From an uncultured Pseudomonadota bacterium (GTDB taxonomy: Bacteria > Myxococcota_A > UBA796 > UBA9615): DNA of 13,039 nucleotides. The stretch is taken from NCBI GenBank assembly GCA_937907595.1, contig CALCXL010000583.1, forward strand, positions 1 to 13,039. Direction: 5' to 3'. Each line of letters opens with the position of its first letter. Position 1 is the stretch's first letter. This document shows positions 1 through 7,794 of the stretch, piece by piece. The translations under genes were made by a program, and so were the position numbers. Under the pieces are notes generated by a model. It saw only the letters and a program-made list of their open reading frames with translations. It made no database searches and was not told where the DNA came from.

Positions 1-164
1 TTCAGGGCCTCGGGCATGGTCTCGATCAGCCCCATCATCTGCTCGCTGTCCATCAGCGGCCAGAAAGCGATGTACATGGCCGACACCGAAGCCAGGGCCA
101 GGCCCCAGATCATGGCGCCGCGGAGGTGTCCGACGAGGACGTCGACGAGGATCGGAAAGCGCAT
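1..164 (-). CDS. ABC-2 type exporter permease, N-terminal fragment (runs off window)
   Basis: Only the first 54 codons are present; the gene continues past base 1. The ATG at 164-162 lies 2 bp after the stop of the upstream ATPase gene. A strong Shine-Dalgarno (GGAGGGAG, minus strand, bases 178-171) sits 6 nt before it, inside the end of the ATPase gene, so the two are translationally linked. The peptide starts MRFPILVDVLVGHLRGAMIW and continues into a hydrophobic stretch (about residues 18-36, ending in a AFWPLM-like sequence) that reads as a first transmembrane helix. A short cytoplasmic N-terminus, one early helix and a following loop fit the ABC-2 permease group found beside DrrA/CcmA-like ATPases. 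The permease call rests mainly on position and this helix. Substrate unknown. Confidence 0.7.
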   Translation of the reverse strand, partial: MRFPILVDVLVGHLRGAMIWGLALASVSAMYIAFWPLMDSEQMMGLIETMPEAL

Positions 165-166
165 GC

Positions 167-1084
167 TCAGCTCCCTCCCTTCTGAGGCGCGGCGCCGTCT
201 TCGCGGTACAGGTCCAGGAACAGCGCGTCGATCTCCCGGTCCTCCGCCCGCCAGCGCAGCACCCGGTGGCGCGCCGCGGCCTTCAGCAGGGCATCGGGCT
301 CGCCGCGCAGCAGGCAGCTCATCGTCGACCCCTCCACCGTCACGTCGTGCACCCCCGGCAGCCCGACGAAGTCCTCCACGGCCACCGGCCCCTCGAACTG
401 CAGCTCCACCGCCTGCCCCGCGTTGTGGCGCATGACGCTGATGTGGTCGACGTCGACGACCTTGCCCGCGCGGATGATCGCGACCCGATCGGCCACCGCC
501 TCCACCTCCCGCAGCACGTGCGACGACATGAAGACCGTCGCTCCGCCGTCCCGCGCCTCCTTGACCAGGTCCAGGAACTCGCGCTGCAGCAGGGGGTCCA
601 GGCCCGACGTGGGCTCGTCCAGGATCAGCAGCTCGGGGCTGTGCATGAAGGCCTGCACCACGCCCACCTTCTGCTTGTTGCCCTTCGACAGCCCCCGGAT
701 CGGCTTGTCCAGCTGGAGGCCGAAGCGCTCGGCCAGGGGCTCGATGCGGTCCCGACCGGCCCCGCCGCGCAGGTGGGCGAAGTACCCCAGCAGGTCCCCC
801 GCGGTGCGCCGGCCGGCCATGGCCAGCTCGCCGGGCAGGTAGCCGATGCGCGACCGCAGCGCGCCGCCCGCCTCCGAGGGGATCTGGCCGAAGACCCGGG
901 CCACCCCGGCGGTGGGCTTCAGCAGGTTCAGCAGCACCCGGATGGTGGTGGACTTGCCCGAGCCGTTGGGCCCCAGGAAGCCGAAGACCTCCCCCCGTTC
1001 GATGGACAGGTCCACGCCGGACAGCGCGCGGAAGCGCCCGTAGTCCTTGATCAGGCCCTCGGTGTGGATGATCGCTTCAGCCAT
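167..1084 (-). CDS. ABC exporter ATP-binding protein (CcmA/DrrA-like)
   Basis: This 305-residue nucleotide-binding subunit should hydrolyse ATP at the cytoplasmic face to power the permease encoded just downstream. Visible motifs, in order: Walker A GPNGSGKST (38-46), signature LSKGNKQK (132-139), Walker B LLILDEP (152-158), D-loop SGLD (160-163) and H-loop His189. Beyond about residue 215 there is a C-terminal extension of about 90 residues, as is usual in DrrA-like multidrug or antibiotic exporters. The signature deviates from LSGGQ in the way common to this subgroup, and the Q-loop position reads GYLPGE, with no Gln. The ATG at 1084 has an AGAGGA ribosome site 7 nt upstream (1097-1092), which supports this start. 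The family call is firm. The substrate cannot be read from sequence; lipids, peptides or small molecules are all possible. Confidence 0.93.
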   Translation of the reverse strand: MAEAIIHTEGLIKDYGRFRALSGVDLSIERGEVFGFLGPNGSGKSTTIRVLLNLLKPTAGVARVFGQIPSEAGGALRSRIGYLPGELAMAGRRTAGDLLGYFAHLRGGAGRDRIEPLAERFGLQLDKPIRGLSKGNKQKVGVVQAFMHSPELLILDEPTSGLDPLLQREFLDLVKEARDGGATVFMSSHVLREVEAVADRVAIIRAGKVVDVDHISVMRHNAGQAVELQFEGPVAVEDFVGLPGVHDVTVEGSTMSCLLRGEPDALLKAAARHRVLRWRAEDREIDALFLDLYREDGAAPQKGGS

Positions 1085-1214
1085 CGTGGCGTCCTCTGTT
1101 GGGGGTCCAGTGCCGCGGCCACGCTACCCCCCGGGCACGACCTGGAACACCCGCGCCACCGCCCCAGGCCGCGCCCCCTCCAACGCGATCGGGCGGCCGG
1201 GCCCTCCCGCCGGG

Positions 1215-1220
1215 TACAAT
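1215..1220 (+). promoter_or_regulatory. Possible -10 element for the glycosyltransferase-asnB unit
   Basis: TACAAT in very GC-rich surroundings ends 10 nt before the ATG at 1231. Transcription starting 6-8 nt downstream would give a leader of only a few bases, and no Shine-Dalgarno is visible before the ATG, so the mRNA may be nearly leaderless. No convincing -35 is seen at 17 bp. The matching position before the kinase gene has the similar GGTACGAT. Confidence 0.4.
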
Positions 1221-1230
1221 CGCCGCGCTC

Positions 1231-2316
1231 ATGGACACCACCCCCCCCGTCGCCCCGGCCTACGAGCCGATTTCCCTGGTGATTCCGGTCTACAACGAGG
1301 TCGAGAGCCTTCGGGATCTCCAGGCCGCGGTGGCCGGCGCCCTGGACTCCGCGGGCGTGCCCTTTGAGTGCCTGCTGGTCAACGACGGCAGCCTGGACGG
1401 CTCCACGCAGCTGCTGGACGCCATCCACCGGGACGATCCCCGCTTCAAGATCATCCACTTCATCCACAACTACGGCCAGACGGCGGCGATGGCGGCGGGC
1501 ATCCACCACGCCGAGCACGACATCATCGTCTCCATGGACGCCGACCTGCAGAACGACCCGGCGGACATCCCCATGATGCTGGGGCACCTGGAGGACCACG
1601 ACCTGGTCTGCGGCTGGCGCAAGCGGCGCGAAGACAGCTTCATCGTGCGCAAGCTGCCGTCCAAGATCGCCAACTGGATCATCGGGCGCGCGTCCGGCGT
1701 CCGCCTGCACGACTACGGCTGCACGCTCAAGGCCTACCGCCGCGAGTACGTGGAGGACATCCCCCTCTACGGCCAGATGCACCGCTTCATCCCCATCTAC
1801 GTCACCTGGGCCGGCGCGCGCATGCTGGAGGTGCCGGTCAACCACCGCGCCCGCATGAAGGGCAGCAGCAAGTACGGGCTGTCGCGCACGTTCCGGGTGG
1901 TGCTGGACCTGACCACCACCATCTTCCTGCGCGATTTCTACACCAACCCCCTGTATTTCTTCGGGTACTACGGCTTCGGCGCGATCGCGCTGGGCGGGCT
2001 GGCCGCGGTGATGGCGGTGGTGATGAAGTACGTGGACGGCACGTTCATCCACAAGAACCCGATGATGAACCTGTCGGCGATGTTCGTGATGCTGGGGGTC
2101 AACAGCTTCTTCTTCGGCCTGCTGGCCGAGGTCCTGATTCGCATGAACTTCGAGATCCAGAAGAAGGCGCCCTACCGCGTTCGGCAGGTGCGGGGCACCG
2201 CGGCCCGGACCCCGCTGATCGGCAAGTCCCAGATCGACGAGGGCGACATCCAGGAGGACACGGGCACCTACCCCGTCGCCGCGCCCGACCCGACCGGCCC
2301 CGCCGCAGAGGCCTGA
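1231..2316 (+). CDS. Family 2 glycosyltransferase, membrane-anchored (GtrB/ArnC/DPM1-like)
   Basis: This 361-residue protein probably transfers a sugar from a nucleotide-sugar to a polyprenyl phosphate at the inner membrane. The GT-A core starts at ISLVIPVYNE (14-23), then LLVNDGSLDGS (48-58), and the metal/nucleotide-binding DAD motif within MDADLQNDP (102-110). The acceptor-side HRFIPIY (184-190) and the basic RMKGSSKYG (208-216) are typical of the dolichyl/undecaprenyl-phosphate sugar transferases. Two hydrophobic segments (about 245-266 and 281-303) predict two membrane helices, followed by a hydrophilic tail. The ATG at 1231 was chosen because homology starts right after it; the in-frame codons upstream encode a Pro/Arg/Ala-rich sequence that looks non-coding. 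The next gene, an asparagine synthetase, starts 6 bp after the stop, so the two are probably cotranscribed. The sugar donor and final glycan are unknown. Confidence 0.9.
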   Translation: MDTTPPVAPAYEPISLVIPVYNEVESLRDLQAAVAGALDSAGVPFECLLVNDGSLDGSTQLLDAIHRDDPRFKIIHFIHNYGQTAAMAAGIHHAEHDIIVSMDADLQNDPADIPMMLGHLEDHDLVCGWRKRREDSFIVRKLPSKIANWIIGRASGVRLHDYGCTLKAYRREYVEDIPLYGQMHRFIPIYVTWAGARMLEVPVNHRARMKGSSKYGLSRTFRVVLDLTTTIFLRDFYTNPLYFFGYYGFGAIALGGLAAVMAVVMKYVDGTFIHKNPMMNLSAMFVMLGVNSFFFGLLAEVLIRMNFEIQKKAPYRVRQVRGTAARTPLIGKSQIDEGDIQEDTGTYPVAAPDPTGPAAEA

Positions 2317-2322
2317 TCGCCC

Positions 2323-4266
2323 ATGTGCGGCATCACCGGCTTCGTCCGGCCCGGCGACCCCGGCCCCATCCAACCCGACGAGCGCGCCGCCCTGCAGCGC
2401 ATGAACGACGCGATCACCCACCGGGGCCCCGACGAGGACGGCTTCTGGACGGGCGACGGCGTCGGCCTGGCCATGCGGCGGCTGTCGATCATCGACGTGG
2501 CGGGCTCCCACCAGCCCCAGCGCGGCCCCTCGGGCCAGACCGTCTGCGTCTTCAACGGGGAGATCTACAACTACCGGGAGGTGCGGAGGGAGTTGCAGGA
2601 CCGGGGCCACCGCTTCCTGACCGACGGGGACACCGAGGTCCTGCCCCACGGCTACGAGGAGTGGGGCATGGAGGGCCTGCTGCGGCGGCTCAACGGGATG
2701 TTCGCGTTCGCGATCTGGGACGGGCGCAGCCGCGAGCTGTTCCTGGCCCGGGACCGCATGGGCATCAAACCGCTGTACGTCGGCTCCTTCGACGGCACCT
2801 GGGTGTTCGGCAGCGAGCTCAAGTCCGTCGTCCTGCACCCGCGCGCGCGCCGCGAGGTCGACCCCGCCTCCCTGGCCCGCTACCTGGTCTTCGAGTACGT
2901 GCCGTCGCCGCGCTCCATCTACCAGGGGGTGCGCAAGCTGCGCCCCGGCCACTACCTGCGCCTGGGCGAGGGCGTCGACGAGGAGCGCTGCTACTGGAGC
3001 CTGCGCTGGACCCGATCGCGCGACGACTGGGAGCACACCAACATCACCCTGCCCCGGGCCGGCGACGACTCCGAGTCCGCCTGGCTGCCCCACGTCGCCC
3101 ACGCCCTGCGGGAGGCCGTGCGGGCCCGGCTGGTCTCCGAGGTCCCCATCGGCGCCCTGCTCAGCGGCGGCGTGGACAGCTCCAGCACGTCGGCGTTGAT
3201 GGCCGAGCTGGTGCCGGACCTGCGCACCTTCTCCATCGAGTTCGAGGAGGAGTCGTTCGACGAGTCGGCCCACAGCCGCGCCGTGGCCCAGCACATCGGC
3301 AGCCGCCACAGCTCCCGCGTCTTCTCCCGGGGCGACTTCACCGACGCGCTCATGGCCGCCCGCGACTTCCTGGACGAGCCCCTGGCCGACGCGTCGGTGC
3401 TGCCCATGTGGTTCCTGTCCAAGATGGTGAAGGAGGAGGGCGTCACGGTGGTGCTCAGCGGCGACGGGGCCGACGAGCTCTTCGCCGGCTACCCCACCTA
3501 CTTCGCGCACACCCTGGCCGGCGGGCTGAACTCGGTACCGGGCATGGGTCGCCTGCTCCCGCGCCTGCACGCCCTGTCCAGCTTCCTGCCCAGCGACTAC
3601 GGCAACGTCTCCCTGGACTACAAGATCCGCCGCATGCTCGCGGGCGCCCCCCGGCCCCCGGTGCAGCGGCACCTCAGCTTCCTGGGCTCGTTCCTGGAGG
3701 AGGAGATGCGGCAGGTGCTGACCGTCGACGTCGAGGGGATCTGGTCGGAGCTGCAGGGCCACTACGACGAGGCCGAGGCCGCCGGCGCCACCCCCATGGA
3801 GGCCCTGACCTGGCTGGACGCCCGCACCTACATGGGCGACGACATCCTGGTGAAGGTGGACCGCGCCTCCATGGCCAACTCCCTGGAGGTGCGCGTGCCC
3901 TTCCTGGACCACCGGCTGGTGGAGCTGGCCGCGCGGGTGCCCTGGGGCCTCAAGCAGCGGGGACGGACGTCGAAGTACCTGCTCAAGAAGGCGATGGCGC
4001 CGCGCCTGCCCCGCGGGATCACCGGCCGCCCCAAGAAGGGCTTCGGCATCCCCGTCGCCGACTGGCTGCGCGGGCCCTGGCGGGACCTGCTGCTGGACAC
4101 CCTGGGCGACGGCGGGGCCAGCAAGACCGGGTGGTTCGACCAGCGCGTCGTCGACCGCATGATCCACGAGCACCTGGAAGGTCGGCTGGACCGCCGCAAG
4201 CCCCTGTGGACCCTGCTGATGTTCCGCTGGTGGGAAGACGGCACCTGGGGGCCGGGCGGCGCCTGA
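2323..4266 (+). CDS. asnB: Asparagine synthetase, glutamine-hydrolysing
   Basis: This 647-residue enzyme makes asparagine from aspartate, glutamine and ATP. The N-terminal Ntn glutaminase domain begins MCGITGF, with Cys2 as nucleophile once Met1 is removed. It keeps THRGPD (32-37), RRLSIID (52-58), FNGEIYN (78-84) and DGDTE (101-105), the usual glutamine-binding set. The synthetase domain has the PPi loop SGGVDSS (281-287), SGDGADELFAGY (379-390), the RASMANSLEVRVPFLD block (514-529) and a later GRPKKGFGIP motif. Nothing appears truncated. A weak AGAGG lies 11 nt before the ATG, and the 6-bp gap to the glycosyltransferase suggests an operon. AsnB paralogues are frequent in bacterial surface-polysaccharide and natural-product clusters, where some amidate other carboxylates. 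Next to this glycosyltransferase a glycan role is possible, but plain asparagine synthesis is the default reading. Confidence 0.93.
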   Translation: MCGITGFVRPGDPGPIQPDERAALQRMNDAITHRGPDEDGFWTGDGVGLAMRRLSIIDVAGSHQPQRGPSGQTVCVFNGEIYNYREVRRELQDRGHRFLTDGDTEVLPHGYEEWGMEGLLRRLNGMFAFAIWDGRSRELFLARDRMGIKPLYVGSFDGTWVFGSELKSVVLHPRARREVDPASLARYLVFEYVPSPRSIYQGVRKLRPGHYLRLGEGVDEERCYWSLRWTRSRDDWEHTNITLPRAGDDSESAWLPHVAHALREAVRARLVSEVPIGALLSGGVDSSSTSALMAELVPDLRTFSIEFEEESFDESAHSRAVAQHIGSRHSSRVFSRGDFTDALMAARDFLDEPLADASVLPMWFLSKMVKEEGVTVVLSGDGADELFAGYPTYFAHTLAGGLNSVPGMGRLLPRLHALSSFLPSDYGNVSLDYKIRRMLAGAPRPPVQRHLSFLGSFLEEEMRQVLTVDVEGIWSELQGHYDEAEAAGATPMEALTWLDARTYMGDDILVKVDRASMANSLEVRVPFLDHRLVELAARVPWGLKQRGRTSKYLLKKAMAPRLPRGITGRPKKGFGIPVADWLRGPWRDLLLDTLGDGGASKTGWFDQRVVDRMIHEHLEGRLDRRKPLWTLLMFRWWEDGTWGPGGA

Positions 4267-4329
4267 TCTGCGGGGGGCGATGGCGACGTCGACGCATTCC
4301 GGCGCTGCGACCAGCGACCGCCGACCCCC

Positions 4330-7300
4330 TCAGCGGTCCGGGTGCTGGGCGACGTGCAGCAGCTGGTGCGCGCGGTCGTGCAGGTCGCCAGCCTGGCCGT
4401 CCAGGTGCTGGATGGCGGCCTTGATCGCCGCGGTGGCCTCGTCGGCCTGACCCTGCTGGAGGTGCAGCTCGCCCAGCTCCACCAGGGCTTCGGCCAGGGC
4501 CGGCGCGCCCAGGCTGCGGTAGCGGGAGGCGGCGTTGCGCTGGTGCTCCAGGGCCCGATCGAGGCGACCGCGCACCCGCTCGGAGCGCGCGCGGCCCCGC
4601 GCCACGTCGGCGGCCCCCACCCTCGACCCCCAGCGGTTGAAGAGGTCGGCGGCCAGCTCCAGGTACTCGTCGGCCTCCCGGGGCTCGCCCAGCCGCGCCG
4701 CGATCTCCAACAGCCGCAGCAGCGCCTGCCCCGCCAGCAGCCCCTCCCCCTGCTTGTCGTAGACCCCCAGGCAGCGCTGCAGCAGCCCGCGCGCCGTCGC
4801 CGCGTCGCCTCGCTCCAGCGCCAACTCAGCCTGCTCGGCCAGGCACTGGGCCATGAGGTCCCGCTGCTTGCGCTCGGTGGCCCAGCCCAGCGCCGACGCC
4901 AGGCCCCGGGCCGCCTCGTCCAACCGCCCGAGCTGGCGCTGTCGGCGGGCGACCTCGTAGGTCAGGTAGACGGTGATGTCGTCCCAGTCGTGCTGCGTGG
5001 CCAGGGCGATGGCGCGGCCGGCGGCCTCGTCGAAGCGCGCGGTCTCCCCGGCCCGGGCGGCCAGGCGCACCTCCAGGAGCAGGGCCTGACCCCGCCGGGG
5101 GTCTTCGGGACCGAACTCCAGGGTGTCCAGGGCGCGGTTGAGATCGGCCAGGAGCGAGCCAGCCCGCCGCACCTCGCCCGCGCGCAGCAGCTCCCAGGTG
5201 CCCGAGAAGAGGGGCCCCAGCGCCTCCTGCACCCGCCCCGCCTCCAGCAGGTGCCTCGCCATGCGCTCGGTGCGGCCCGGGCCTCCCTCGAAGCCCAGGA
5301 AGCGCGCGCAGGCCAGGTGGTGGCCGCGCAGCCGCCCCGCCGCCCGCGCCTGCTCGAGCAGGCACTCCCGCAGCATGGCGTGCACGAAGTCGAAGCCCTC
5401 GGACAGGCCCTCACGGCTGCTCCGCGCCAGGCCGTCGTCCAGCAGATCGTCCAGCAGCTCCAGCTTGGGCGTCAGGCCGGCCAGGTCGCAGACCCCCCAG
5501 AACTCCGAGTCGCGCAGCCCCGGCCCCAGGACCGCGGCCAGCTCCAGGGCCGGCGCGTCGTGCACCGACCGGAACGGCCCGGCCAGGAAGGCGTGAATTC
5601 GACCCGTCCAGACGGACATCAGGTCGTCGGGCAGCGCCCCGGCCACCGCGCGGGCCAGGTGGAAGCCGCGCTCGCCCAGCTCCAGCAGGCCCTGGTCCAC
5701 CCAGCTGCCCACCAGCTGCATGGCGAACATCGGGTTGCCCGCCGTGCGCTCCTCCACGCGCAGGGCCAGCTCGCCGTCCATGGGCAACAGCTGGCGCACC
5801 AGGATCTGGTGCTGCTCGGGGGGCAGGGGGCCCAGGGCCATCTCCGCCACGCCGGGCCGGCGGCGGAGCTGCTGCAGCTGCTCGGCCTGGGCCTCGCCCA
5901 CGTCGACGTCGTTCACCGTCGCCAGCACCAGGATGGGGCTCTTCGCCGCGGACGCGCCCTCGGCGAAGAGCCGCGCGAACAGCAGGCTCTCCAGCCCGTG
6001 CTGCGCGTCGTCCAGCCAGACGACCAGGGGGCGGCGCCGCGCCAGGCGCTCCAGGGTGCGCCGGATCAGGACCAGCATCTCCCGCTTGCTGTCGAAGCGA
6101 ACGCCCAACGTCTCCTGCACCTCGCTCGTGTCCGACGTGGGGTGGACCAGCTCGGCCACCGCGTCCCACTCCTCGGACTCCATCACGCCCAGGGGGCGCA
6201 GGAGCTCGCCCATGCGGACCCGGACCTCGTTCCAGCGCAGCCCGCGGGTGCGGAAGTGGCGCGCGAGCATGGTGCCCAGGCTGGAGGCGTCGGCGGCGCC
6301 GGGGCTGTGCGTGGCCTTGACGAAGTCGGCGCCCGCGATCTCGTGCGCGCGCTCGCAGAGCCACTGGGCCAGCCGGCTCTTGCCGACGCCCGCCGCCCCG
6401 GACAGCAGGATGACCTCCGGCCGCCGCTGCTCCTGCACCCGCCGCAGGGCCGACCAGAGGGCGTCCCGCTCCTGCTCCCGGCCCACGAACGCCAAGGAGC
6501 GCAACCAGAACAGGCCGAGGCCCGTGCCCACCGCGCGGTCGGGGGCCTCCGCCAGCAGCGAGCTGCCGGGGCTCCACTGGGGCGGCACGTGGGGCAGGGA
6601 GCCTTCGGTCTGCGCGCCGTCGTCGGGGTCCGACGGCAACGGGGTGGCGCCCGGGCCCAGGGTGCTCTCGTCGAAGACCGGCCCCAGGCGCACGCTGGGG
6701 TTGGTGAGGAGGATGCTGATCCCGGCGCTCTGGCTGGGGTCGGTCAGCACCGCGTCCTCGTCCCGATCGGTCGGGGAGAGCGCGTGCAGCGTCGGCGCGT
6801 CCGCCAACCGATGCAGGGCAGCGGCGGCCTCCGATGCGCGCTGGTAGCGATCGCGCGGGTCCTTGGCGAGCATCACCTGCAGCCAGGGCTCGAAGTCCTC
6901 GGGCACCGGCATCCGGGGCTGGAGCGGAGGAGGAGGCGACTCGCGGTGGGCCATCACCAGCTCGTACTGGCCGGTGATGCGCGCGAAGGGCGCCTGGCCC
7001 GTGGCCAGGGCGTAGGCCAGCCCGCCCAGGGCGTAGAAGTCGGTCCAGGGGCCGTAGTCCCGCCATCGCCCCACGCACTGCTCGGGGGCCATGTAGCGCG
7101 GGGTGCCGGCCAGACCGCGGTCGCGGGTGCCGGGCGTGGCGCGCTCCACGGCGTGCACCAGGCCGAAGTCGGTGAGCTTGACCTCCGTGCGGTCGGCGCC
7201 CAGGAGCACGTTCTCCGGCTTGATGTCGCGGTGGATCAGCCCGCGCGAGTGCGCGTGGGCGAGCGCGTCCAGCAGGCCCAGCAGCACCGACCGGATCTCC

Positions 7301-7680
7301 GTCCAGCTCAGCTGACCGCACCAGGGCCCCAGGGAGCCGCCGGCCACGTACTCCATGGCGAAGAAGGGGGTGCCGGCGCGGATCTGGCCGTCGGTGGCCT
7401 CCTCCAGGCTGCGCGGCACCTCCCCGCGGTCCAGGATCTTGACGATGGAGGGGTGGTTCAGGCCCGCGCAGGCGCGGATCTCCGAGCGGAACGCGCGCAG
7501 CAGCCCCTGGTTGGTGGCCGCCACCGACGTCAGCACCTTGATCGCCACCCGGCTGCCCGAGGGCCGGTGGCGCGCCGCCCAGACCCGCCCCATGCCCCCG
7601 CTGCCCACCGGGGCCTGCAGGTCGTAGGGGCCCAGGGACAGGCCCTCGCCCAGGTTGTCGTCGGATCGAAGGGACGCCAC
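4330..7680 (-). CDS. Ser/Thr protein kinase with STAND-type ATPase and TPR-like repeats
   Basis: This 1116-residue protein has three parts. The kinase domain (about 18-292) looks catalytically intact: Gly loop GSGGMG (26-31), VAIK Lys48, alphaC Glu67, HRDIKPEN (150-157), DFG (171-173), APE (198-200) and a GTPRY P+1 loop. About 15 extra residues sit between beta4 and beta5 (roughly 86-104). A Pro/Ser/Asp-rich linker (295-395) leads to a P-loop ATPase with FVGRE (398-402), Walker A GAAGVGKS (428-435) and Walker B LVVWLDDAQ (552-560), as in AAA_16/PknK-like signalling ATPases. From about 780 to the end the protein is Ala/Leu/Glu/Arg-rich helical pairs resembling TPRs. There is no membrane helix, so it should be cytosolic. 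The start is a GTG: homology begins soon after it and no nearer ATG exists in frame. The 63-bp convergent gap to asnB shows no clear terminator. The signal and targets are unknown; the adjacent pseudokinase is a candidate partner. Confidence 0.93.
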   Translation of the reverse strand: MASLRSDDNLGEGLSLGPYDLQAPVGSGGMGRVWAARHRPSGSRVAIKVLTSVAATNQGLLRAFRSEIRACAGLNHPSIVKILDRGEVPRSLEEATDGQIRAGTPFFAMEYVAGGSLGPWCGQLSWTEIRSVLLGLLDALAHAHSRGLIHRDIKPENVLLGADRTEVKLTDFGLVHAVERATPGTRDRGLAGTPRYMAPEQCVGRWRDYGPWTDFYALGGLAYALATGQAPFARITGQYELVMAHRESPPPPLQPRMPVPEDFEPWLQVMLAKDPRDRYQRASEAAAALHRLADAPTLHALSPTDRDEDAVLTDPSQSAGISILLTNPSVRLGPVFDESTLGPGATPLPSDPDDGAQTEGSLPHVPPQWSPGSSLLAEAPDRAVGTGLGLFWLRSLAFVGREQERDALWSALRRVQEQRRPEVILLSGAAGVGKSRLAQWLCERAHEIAGADFVKATHSPGAADASSLGTMLARHFRTRGLRWNEVRVRMGELLRPLGVMESEEWDAVAELVHPTSDTSEVQETLGVRFDSKREMLVLIRRTLERLARRRPLVVWLDDAQHGLESLLFARLFAEGASAAKSPILVLATVNDVDVGEAQAEQLQQLRRRPGVAEMALGPLPPEQHQILVRQLLPMDGELALRVEERTAGNPMFAMQLVGSWVDQGLLELGERGFHLARAVAGALPDDLMSVWTGRIHAFLAGPFRSVHDAPALELAAVLGPGLRDSEFWGVCDLAGLTPKLELLDDLLDDGLARSSREGLSEGFDFVHAMLRECLLEQARAAGRLRGHHLACARFLGFEGGPGRTERMARHLLEAGRVQEALGPLFSGTWELLRAGEVRRAGSLLADLNRALDTLEFGPEDPRRGQALLLEVRLAARAGETARFDEAAGRAIALATQHDWDDITVYLTYEVARRQRQLGRLDEAARGLASALGWATERKQRDLMAQCLAEQAELALERGDAATARGLLQRCLGVYDKQGEGLLAGQALLRLLEIAARLGEPREADEYLELAADLFNRWGSRVGAADVARGRARSERVRGRLDRALEHQRNAASRYRSLGAPALAEALVELGELHLQQGQADEATAAIKAAIQHLDGQAGDLHDRAHQLLHVAQHPDR

Positions 7681-7686
7681 GCCTCC

Positions 7687-7692
7687 ATCGTA
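7687..7692 (-). promoter_or_regulatory. Possible -10 element placing transcription start on the kinase GTG
   Basis: On the minus strand TACGAT is followed by GGAGGC and then the GTG start at 7680, only 6 nt away. The normal -10 to +1 distance would put the transcript start on or next to the GTG, giving a leaderless mRNA. The GGAGG in between is only 1 nt from the GTG, too close for a normal Shine-Dalgarno. No clear -35 is visible, so the call is tentative. Confidence 0.35.
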
Positions 7693-7740
7693 CCGGGCCG
7701 ATGGTGGGGGCCGCCGCAGCCGCCCGCGCTTTCCGGGTCC

Positions 7741-7754
7741 CCCCGGATCCGGGG
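7741..7754. promoter_or_regulatory. Perfect 14-bp palindrome in the kinase/lipoprotein divergent region
   Basis: CCCCGGATCCGGGG is identical to its own reverse complement. It sits in the 114-bp gap between the divergent kinase and lipoprotein genes, about 40 bp before the lipoprotein ATG and 60 bp before the kinase GTG. A dimeric regulator site is one explanation; a GC-rich palindrome arising by chance is another. No run of T follows it on either strand, so it is not a classical terminator. Confidence 0.35.
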
Positions 7755-7794
7755 AGGAGCATCGCCCGGCGCGCCACCCGCGAATTCGGGCACC

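Noticed and set aside
1121..1149. Sigma-70 promoter for the exporter operon on the minus strand (TAGCGT with TGTTCC at 17 bp)
   Set aside because: Both boxes match the consensus too poorly to distinguish from chance.
1099..1230. Upstream ATG start for the glycosyltransferase
   Set aside because: The 44 extra residues are Pro/Arg/Ala-rich without homology and would cover the -10-like element; ATG 1231 matches the family start.
1051..4173. A 1040-codon open frame on the minus strand, antisense to the glycosyltransferase and asnB
   Set aside because: Its translation is a His/Val/Gly/Gln-rich monotony with no domain, the usual mirror of GC-rich coding DNA. The plus-strand genes carry full family motifs.
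4267..4329. Bidirectional terminator between asnB and the kinase gene
   Set aside because: The 63-bp convergent gap has only short GC-rich self-complementary bits such as GACGTC and no T-run.
4342..7794. Long plus-strand open frame running into the lipoprotein gene
   Set aside because: It is antisense to the kinase-ATPase gene and low-complexity (Gln/His/Leu/Gly-rich). Real homology begins only at the lipoprotein signal peptide at 7795.
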